Shown here: one piece after another, positions 33,704 through 38,958 of the stretch
Numbering within the stretch: position 1 is the first letter of the stretch
Layout: each line of letters starts with the position of its first letter
Origin: Marinobacter persicus
GTDB lineage: Bacteria; Pseudomonadota; Gammaproteobacteria; Pseudomonadales; Oleiphilaceae
Direction: 5' to 3'
NCBI RefSeq assembly: GCF_002934325.1
Contig: NZ_PTIV01000033.1
Span: forward strand, 1 to 38,958
Length of the DNA stretch: 38,958 nucleotides
Notes under the pieces: model-generated
What the model saw: the letters and a program-made list of their open reading frames with translations, nothing else
Database searches by the model: none
What the model was told of the DNA's origin: nothing
Position numbers and translations under genes: made by a program

Positions 33704-35005
33704 TCAGCTTCCGTCTTCATTGAAGTACTGCTGGGTGCCACGGCTGGCAATGGCCGTGGCTATCCGCTCAATGCTCTGGAGATAGGCCGCAACCCGGTAG
33801 TCGACGTCCTCTTCGTTCGCCCGATCAAAGCAGCGTTCCGCCTGGCCCACGATCTGCTCTTCCAGGCGCTCGTTAACATAGCTTTCCGACCAGTAATCGC
33901 CCGTCCGGTTCTGGATCCACTCCAGATAGCTGACAATCACACCGCCGGCGTTGGCCAGAACATCCGGCAACACGGTGATCTTCCGTTTGCTTAAGCACTT
34001 ATCGGCCTCAGACGTCACCGGGCCGTTGGCGATTTCAAGAATGGTATCGGCTCGCACCCGCTCCACGTTATCGGCAGTGACGGCATTCTCCAACGCGGCC
34101 AATACCAGCACATCCACATCCAGTGCCAACAAATCGTCGTTGCTAATCTGCTCAACATCACTCTCAGTGCAGACGGACGACTCACAGTACACCATGCCTT
34201 TCAGTTCACGGGTTTTGTTCTTGTGGCGCCAGATGGGCTCCGGGTCCAGGCCCTGCTTGGCGTATATGGCGCCGTGGGAATCCGACAGCGCCACAATACG
34301 ATAACCTGCCTTCTGGGCCAGACGAGCAAAGTGATAGCCGGCATTGCCAAAACCCTGTACGGCAACGGTCATGCTTTTTGGATCTTTGTCTTCTCGCTTA
34401 GCCCACGCATCAAGTACCTGGAGGGCGCCCCGACCGGTCGCGGCTATGCGTCCTGCCGACCCCCCCATGCCAACAGGCTTACCGGTAATAACGCCCCGAA
34501 CCTGTTTGCGGGTTATCTCCGAATACTCATCAGCCATCCAGCCCATGACAATTTCATTGGTATTAACGTCCGGTGCTGGGATATCGCGATCCGGGCCGAT
34601 GACGTCGTAGAAGGCGCGGATGTAACCCCGCGATAACCGCTCCAGTTCCAGGCGGGAAAGCGTTTTGGGGTCCACCTGTACACCGCCCTTAGCGCCACCC
34701 AATGGCAAGTCCACCACCGCGCATTTGAGCATCATCCAGAAACTAAGGGTGGCTACCTCATCCTCATTGACGCTGGCATGGAAGCGGATGCCACCCTTGC
34801 CAGGGCCTCGACTCTGATCATAAAGCGCGCGCCACCCCTTAAATATCCGCAAATGGCCGTCGTCCATACGAACTGGAATGGCGGCCTGATGAATATGGTT
34901 GGGTTGCTGGAGCTGTTGACGGACATCATCGCCGATATCGAGACGGTCGAAGATGTCTGACATCCGCGACTGGGCATCGCTTAAAAGGCTGGAGCTCTTA
35001 CTCAT
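33704..35005 (-). CDS. Glu/Leu/Phe/Val dehydrogenase (glutamate dehydrogenase-like)
   Basis: This 433-aa protein has the GluDH N-terminal fold with GPGKGGIRFH at about 67 to 76, MMLKCAVVDLPLGGAKGGV (catalytic Lys in the KGG region, 101 to 110), and the Rossmann motif GFGNAG in the second half. The enzyme would convert glutamate, or a related amino acid, to the keto acid with NAD(P). The length fits a small hexameric GDH. The end KQ-YFNEDGS is unremarkable. Convergent with the transporter at 32322. Confidence 0.92.
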   Translation of the reverse strand: MSKSSSLLSDAQSRMSDIFDRLDIGDDVRQQLQQPNHIHQAAIPVRMDDGHLRIFKGWRALYDQSRGPGKGGIRFHASVNEDEVATLSFWMMLKCAVVDLPLGGAKGGVQVDPKTLSRLELERLSRGYIRAFYDVIGPDRDIPAPDVNTNEIVMGWMADEYSEITRKQVRGVITGKPVGMGGSAGRIAATGRGALQVLDAWAKREDKDPKSMTVAVQGFGNAGYHFARLAQKAGYRIVALSDSHGAIYAKQGLDPEPIWRHKNKTRELKGMVYCESSVCTESDVEQISNDDLLALDVDVLVLAALENAVTADNVERVRADTILEIANGPVTSEADKCLSKRKITVLPDVLANAGGVIVSYLEWIQNRTGDYWSESYVNERLEEQIVGQAERCFDRANEEDVDYRVAAYLQSIERIATAIASRGTQQYFNEDGS

Positions 35006-35055
35006 GGAGACCTCCCGAATGATTCAGTGGGAGAGAAACGGGGCCTGGGCGCTGG

Positions 35056-35568
35056 CTACGGTGTTTCCTCCGGGTTCGGCGGCACGCCGCTCTCCTGTTC
35101 GGGCCCATCGCTGGCATCCGGTGCGCCCTGCGCCTGGGTCTCGGCATTTTTCATCAGGATGGTACCCCCTTGTAACAGCAGGGATTTCAGTCGGGCATCA
35201 CCCTGCTCCGCAATCCCAACGGCAAACGCCATTAAAACGGACTCCCAGGGATTCTTGCGGATCAGCTCGCGGAGCGCATCAATACCCGAGCCCGAAGAGC
35301 CCGTGGTTGATTTACCTCGTTTGGGAGCGGCTCTGGGACGGACCAGGCGCTGGAAGAACAGTGCCAACAACAGCAGGCAGACAAAACCAACCAGCCATAG
35401 AGCCCCGGTTTCGCCAAGCCATGGTGTCAGCGACAGGACCGCCGCCTGAACCAACAGGAAAAAGCCGGTAAGCAGCAGGGCGGTGAGCAAGACCATTGCC
35501 AGCAGAAAACCAATAACGGCCGCAACAGCCTTGCGCAACGCACCCTGGACCTGTTCAGAGTCAAGCAT
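35056..35568 (-). CDS. Small two-helix membrane protein, YqjE/holin-like
   Basis: This 170-aa protein has two membrane helices (about 15 to 45 and 55 to 75) and a long charged tail rich in Gly, Ser and Pro. It follows a DUF883 (YqjD/ElaB-like) gene by two bases, as YqjE follows YqjD in enterics. The family assignment is by context and architecture. No function is proposed beyond stress-related membrane protein. Confidence 0.65.
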   Translation of the reverse strand: MLDSEQVQGALRKAVAAVIGFLLAMVLLTALLLTGFFLLVQAAVLSLTPWLGETGALWLVGFVCLLLLALFFQRLVRPRAAPKRGKSTTGSSGSGIDALRELIRKNPWESVLMAFAVGIAEQGDARLKSLLLQGGTILMKNAETQAQGAPDASDGPEQESGVPPNPEETP

Positions 35569-35570
35569 GA

Positions 35571-35894
35571 TCAGCGGTCAAACAGCTTACCCACCAGGAC
35601 CCCGGCCAGGAACATGACAATGATGCTCAGAAACGGCCGTTCTTCGATTCGGCTCTCTACGTCATGAGCGGTTCTATCTCCGGCATCCCGTGCCCGGCGC
35701 AGTGCTTCGTCGCCTTTCTGCCTGACACTGTCGAGGGCCTCCAGGCTTTCGCGGCGGATTTCATCCCGCAGGCTACTGACATTGTGTTTCTGGTTGTCCG
35801 AGACGGTGCGGGTCAGCTTGGCCAGATCGTCCCGCAACGCCTGAACGTCTTCCTTCACCTGCTTGTAGTCGTCTTGTGAGGATTTTGCTTCCAT
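35571..35894 (-). CDS. DUF883 (ElaB/YqjD-like) membrane-anchored protein
   Basis: This 107-aa protein starts at the ATG at 35894, which follows AAGGAGGC. It is highly charged and helical (KQVKEDVQALRDDLAKLTRTVSDN), with a C-terminal membrane anchor of FLSIIVMFLAGVLVGKLF. That is the layout of YqjD and ElaB, which tether inactive ribosomes to the inner membrane in stationary phase. A two-base gap to the next gene suggests translational coupling. Confidence 0.8.
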   Translation of the reverse strand: MEAKSSQDDYKQVKEDVQALRDDLAKLTRTVSDNQKHNVSSLRDEIRRESLEALDSVRQKGDEALRRARDAGDRTAHDVESRIEERPFLSIIVMFLAGVLVGKLFDR

Positions 35895-36040
35895 TTTTGC
35901 CTCCTTATTGACAGTAGACTCACTGTTCGCGTGGCATGTTCGAAAATGCAATACACCTCTCGCCAGTAATGAAATTCAAAAACATAAATGACGAAAGCAT
36001 TCAAAGCCTAGCACAGGATGGGAAATTTACAGGGAATGGG

Positions 36041-36685
36041 CTATTGAGACTGGTCGGAACTGTCAGACTCTGAACGTCCTTTGCGCTCCGGGCGCAGTTC
36101 CGTTTCAAGCCAGCGACGTACCTCATGCCGATCTTTACGCCGCACCAGCTGTTCACTGTGGATGTTCCGGGGAAAAATTTGCGGCTGGCCCTCATGGTGC
36201 AGGGTGAAGCTGCGACGCACGCCAACCGGGTATTTGCTGGGGCCATGAATAACGGCGGCCCGGATTTCCATATCGACAATGTCCTCAAACAGGTAATCCG
36301 TGTCACTTTCCTCGCTACGGCGGCCGAGAATAATATTCCGGAACGAACCGAGCACCAGGTATCCGCCGGGCTCCAGCGGGCCCTGGCGCAACACCTGATG
36401 GACATTGGAATCATCGGCCTGGATGCGCCGGTATTCGGTGACGGTCATGGTTTTTTCTTCGCCGTCCCGCGTGAACAGGGCCACCTGCACACACTGCACA
36501 TGCACGGTTTCCTTACCCATGTTTACCAGCAGGCACAGGGCATCGGGATTTTCATTCTGGGCGTGGTGGATCACCAGGTAGGGCCGGTTATTACGCTGAT
36601 ATTGGATGAAAAACAGCTGGAAATAGACAATCCAGACCAGCGCCATGATGGCACTACTGACGGGAGCGATATACTCCATGAACAA
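36041..36685 (-). CDS. Hypothetical protein with one N-terminal membrane helix
   Basis: This 214-aa protein has one membrane helix at 5 to 30 and a soluble domain with a beta-rich pattern (RPYLVIHHAQNENPDALCLLVNMG, LEPGGYLVLGSFRNIILG). The tail is charged. Unrecognised family. It is transcribed leftward, 34 bp after the DUF47 gene, and may belong to its operon. Confidence 0.7.
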   Translation of the reverse strand: MFMEYIAPVSSAIMALVWIVYFQLFFIQYQRNNRPYLVIHHAQNENPDALCLLVNMGKETVHVQCVQVALFTRDGEEKTMTVTEYRRIQADDSNVHQVLRQGPLEPGGYLVLGSFRNIILGRRSEESDTDYLFEDIVDMEIRAAVIHGPSKYPVGVRRSFTLHHEGQPQIFPRNIHSEQLVRRKDRHEVRRWLETELRPERKGRSESDSSDQSQ

Positions 36686-36719
36686 AAACCTCTACGCCTG
36701 CATCGAAAAAACTGCTGCC

Positions 36720-37358
36720 TCACACCAGTTTAACGAAAATATCGTGTAACACATTGGCGGCAGAATGCAGGCGACGGGAACTGTCCATCAGGTGATGATA
36801 GATCTCCCGCTTCTTGAGCATTTCCACGGTCACCTCGCCCTGGAACAGTTCCGCGAGGCTGTGCCGGTATAAACGCTCAATGCGGCGATGGGCATGGCGG
36901 GCGGCATGGGCTTCGTTCTCGGCACCTGCGGGATGAGTGGCCAGTTCACTGAATCCACGCTGCAAGGCTTCACAACCGTGGAGCAGCTCATCCAACATGG
37001 CCTGCATGTGTTTGTCCGGGTCCACGCCGAAATCCAGCATTTCGTTAATAGTGCTTTTGCTGTGGGTGACAATCCAGTCCAGCGCTTCAATGGCACGGTA
37101 GATGTCTTCCCGGTCAATGGGGGTCGAGAAGGCTCGGTTCAGCAAATGGAGGTTACGAATCTTCAGTGTATCCGCCGCGTGCTCGTCATCCGTCAGCTCG
37201 TCAGACAACGCCTCGGTTGGGCCATTCATATACTCATGCAGGCTCGCCATGGTGCCTCGCACCTGACGGCTCTGTTCGGCCAGCAGCGAGAAAAAGTCCG
37301 GCGACTTGGGAATCACCTTTGCCACCAGCCGGCTTAGAACGCTTTCTTTTCGCGCCAT
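36720..37358 (-). CDS. DUF47 (PhoU-like) phosphate transport regulator
   Basis: This 212-aa helical protein matches the DUF47 family that accompanies Pit phosphate transporters. The start is at 37358, with GGAGT upstream. Helices contain EHAADTLKIRNLHLLNRAFSTPIDREDIY and, late, RLHSAANVLHDI. Members are thought to modulate the adjacent transporter. It lies downstream of pit, but a 268-bp structured element has been inserted between them. Confidence 0.88.
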   Translation of the reverse strand: MARKESVLSRLVAKVIPKSPDFFSLLAEQSRQVRGTMASLHEYMNGPTEALSDELTDDEHAADTLKIRNLHLLNRAFSTPIDREDIYRAIEALDWIVTHSKSTINEMLDFGVDPDKHMQAMLDELLHGCEALQRGFSELATHPAGAENEAHAARHAHRRIERLYRHSLAELFQGEVTVEMLKKREIYHHLMDSSRRLHSAANVLHDIFVKLV

Positions 37359-37400
37359 TGGAGAACTCCTTTCTACGTTGTCAGGTCGGATTCACGGGGT

Positions 37401-37668
37401 TAGTGTCCCGTCTGGCTAATTCCTTAACCTACTGCTTGTCTCTGAGGACTCTGACCAAGGCGCCTGTGTGAAGGTGTGGTGGCTCCACACCAAGCACTGG
37501 CAACACAGGCTCAGAGTCCTCAGAGGCAAGCCCTTCGGGAGATTCTGAAAAGCCGAATAGCGTCGTTCTGCTGTCTCGATTTGGAACCACCAAGTCTTCA
37601 CCAGCACGCCTAGCTCTTCGGCTTTTCAGGATCTCAGTAGGCTAAGGAATTAGCCAGACGGGACACTA
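37401..37668. mobile_element. Structured MITE-like element with 34-bp inverted ends
   Basis: The ends 37401-37434 and 37635-37668 are inverted repeats matching at 33 of 34 bases. TA flanks both ends, which suggests a TA-targeting (IS630/Tc1-mariner-like) mobilising transposase. No transposase is encoded. Inside, 37435-37454 pairs with 37511-37530 (20 bases, one wobble) and 37540-37557 pairs with 37617-37634 (18 bases, one wobble), and the stems abut each other and the outer stem. A CCC-TTC-GGG mini-hairpin links the two arms. The last residues of pit lie in it. Confidence 0.85.
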
Positions 37669-38707
37669 GGCCTGCGAGCCAGACCACCAGGTATACAAGC
37701 ATGGCCAGAATGCCGGCGCCAGGAATGGTAATCACCCAGGTTGTCGCAATTTCCCGGGCCTTGGTCCAACGCACCGCCTTCGGCCGCTCGGAGGCGCCCA
37801 CCCCCATAATGGATGAAGACACAACATGGGTGGTGGAGACCGGGGCACCGATCAAAGACGCCAGGAAGACCACCCCGGCAGAGGTCAGCTGGGAATTGAG
37901 GGCGTGAAGGGGACGGATCTTGTAGATGGAGAACGCCAGTGTGCGCACGATTCTCCAGCCGCCCAGCACCGTGCCCAGGGTAATCGCGGAGGCACAGATC
38001 ACCACCACCCAGAGGGGAACGTGAAATTCGTCAATATCCCCCGCCAGCAACAGGCAAAGGGTAAGGATGCCCATGCTTTTCTGGGCGTCATTGGCGCCGT
38101 GGGAAAACGCCAACCCGGCTGCGGTCAGCCATTGGGCAGCGCGTAATTTACGGTTCATCAGGGGGCTTGCCGCCCGCAGCAAAAACAGCGTGCCTCGCTG
38201 TAAGACAAAACCAACCCAGAAACCCGCAATTGGAGACAGGACCAGAGCCAGAAGCACTTTGGTCACGCCCGTAAACTCGCCGCGAGTGAGCGCCTCCATA
38301 CCCCACACGACCTGCTCGGGGCCCGCCGAAACCACCACCGCGCCACACATGCCGCCAACCAGGGCGTGGGAGGATGACGACGGCAGCCCTCGCCACCAGG
38401 TCAGGAAGTTCCAGGCGGTCGCGGCCAGAATACCGCAAAGCACTACCGCCAGGGACAAGGTTTTGGGCAGGTCATCCAGGATTACAAAGCTACCAATGGT
38501 ATTGGCCACTGCTGTACCACCCAGCACGGGCCCCAGAAAGGTAAAGCCGCCCACCACGAACACAGATTGGATGGGCGTCATGGCCCGGGAGGCAATGACC
38601 GGGGCAATCATGTTGGAGGCATCGTGAAAACCATTGGTGAAGTCGAACAACACCACAGTGCCTATGGCCGCAAAAATCAGCAGCCCCACAGTATCCATCA
38701 AGTTCAT
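37634..38707 (-). CDS. pit: Pit-family inorganic phosphate transporter, tail replaced by an inserted element
   Basis: This protein of about 357 aa has eleven or so membrane segments. It has the duplicated Pit signatures FTNGFHDASNMIAPVIASRAM near the start and LAFSHGANDAQKSMGILTL in the second half. It takes up phosphate, probably as a metal phosphate with protons. The ATG at 38707 follows AAGGA closely; one three codons on (38698) is a fair alternative. The final codons encode VSRLANSLAY from the inverted repeat of an inserted element, so the native end has been replaced. It sits upstream of DUF47 in the same direction. Confidence 0.9.
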   Translation of the reverse strand: MNLMDTVGLLIFAAIGTVVLFDFTNGFHDASNMIAPVIASRAMTPIQSVFVVGGFTFLGPVLGGTAVANTIGSFVILDDLPKTLSLAVVLCGILAATAWNFLTWWRGLPSSSSHALVGGMCGAVVVSAGPEQVVWGMEALTRGEFTGVTKVLLALVLSPIAGFWVGFVLQRGTLFLLRAASPLMNRKLRAAQWLTAAGLAFSHGANDAQKSMGILTLCLLLAGDIDEFHVPLWVVVICASAITLGTVLGGWRIVRTLAFSIYKIRPLHALNSQLTSAGVVFLASLIGAPVSTTHVVSSSIMGVGASERPKAVRWTKAREIATTWVITIPGAGILAMLVYLVVWLAGLVSRLANSLAY

Positions 38708-38843
38708 ATCCTTGCGTTGGGAACGAACGGCAAACCTATGCCACCACACGGTATGGAAGGGGAGGCGACATATAAACGGGCAGGCATAGTATCATCGGAA
38801 GGATGCTACACATAGGCAAAGGGAACCATGGCCGAAAACAGAA

Positions 38844-38904
38844 AACCCGCCAAAGGCGGGTTCCAGACTGCTGACAAACCCTCGCCATCGCGGCGGGGGT
38901 TTGT
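38844..38904 (-). terminator. Tandem hairpins, terminator for a minus-strand gene to the right
   Basis: The first hairpin, AACCCGCC-TTT-GGCGGGTT, is followed on the minus strand by TTCTGTTTT. A second hairpin ACAAACCC/GGGTTTGT spans 38874-38904. Both could stop a minus-strand gene lying beyond the window end. Confidence 0.65.
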
Positions 38905-38958
38905 TGTAATTGGGGTATCGACTTTTCAGAGGCTGCCCCATGCTCAAAGAGCCGTCCC

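Noticed and set aside
38828..38958. Plus-strand frame open to the window end with a fair ribosome site
   Set aside because: It runs straight through two strong hairpins that act as a terminator for the other strand. The translation has no family features.
1..38958. CRISPR array near the Argonaute
   Set aside because: No regularly spaced direct repeats were seen anywhere in the window, and no cas gene.

Overview
The window looks like a chromosomal segment of a marine gammaproteobacterium, most likely Marinobacter or a close relative. I judge this from a clade I denitrification cluster with a Tat-exported NosZ, the general protein character and the GC-rich core. The identification is by recognition only; no database search was possible.

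Layout. (A) 1 to about 11,950 reads as the distal part of a genomic island. It holds an unrecognised 198-aa protein, two divergent paralogous membrane proteins with FNR-type boxes between them, a large membrane protein with a C-terminal peptidoglycan-binding domain, three small membrane proteins (one DUF805), and a long prokaryotic Argonaute (pAgo) with an apparently complete DEDD catalytic tetrad. The pAgo is divergently paired with an HTH-WYL regulator of the BrxR/CapW type. The region ends at a 49-nt fragment of the 3' half of tRNA-Arg(CCG), the usual scar of tRNA-targeted integration, followed by a terminator. (B) 12,000 to 20,918 is a second defence block: a HigB-type toxin with a HigA-ImmA antitoxin, and a type I restriction-modification operon hsdR-hsdM-hsdS that ends in an Abi_2 (HEPN) gene overlapping hsdS. 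Two related hairpins with covarying inner stems lie at 12.1 and 14.15 kb. (C) 21,073 to 30,713 is the nitrous oxide reduction cluster, all on the minus strand: tatA-tatB-tatC, a DGC-domain zinc protein, nosR-nosZ-nosD-nosF-nosY-nosL. NosZ carries a twin-arginine signal, so the adjacent tatABC is functionally apt. (D) 31,014 to 38,958 is core-like: a membrane diguanylate cyclase, an SSS-family transporter under a TPP riboswitch (ThiV-like), a Glu/Leu-type dehydrogenase, a YqjD/YqjE-like pair, a one-TM protein, and a phosphate pair (Pit transporter and DUF47 partner).

The most striking observations are these. First, the pAgo/WYL pair sits next to a tRNA-Arg attachment scar. Second, a 268-bp element between pit and its DUF47 partner has 34-bp terminal inverted repeats, and its whole length folds into a compact three-way junction. 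It is flanked by TA, and in-silico excision restores a plausible pit C-terminus. Third, perfect and near-perfect FNR/Dnr-type boxes lie between two divergent paralogs of unknown function.
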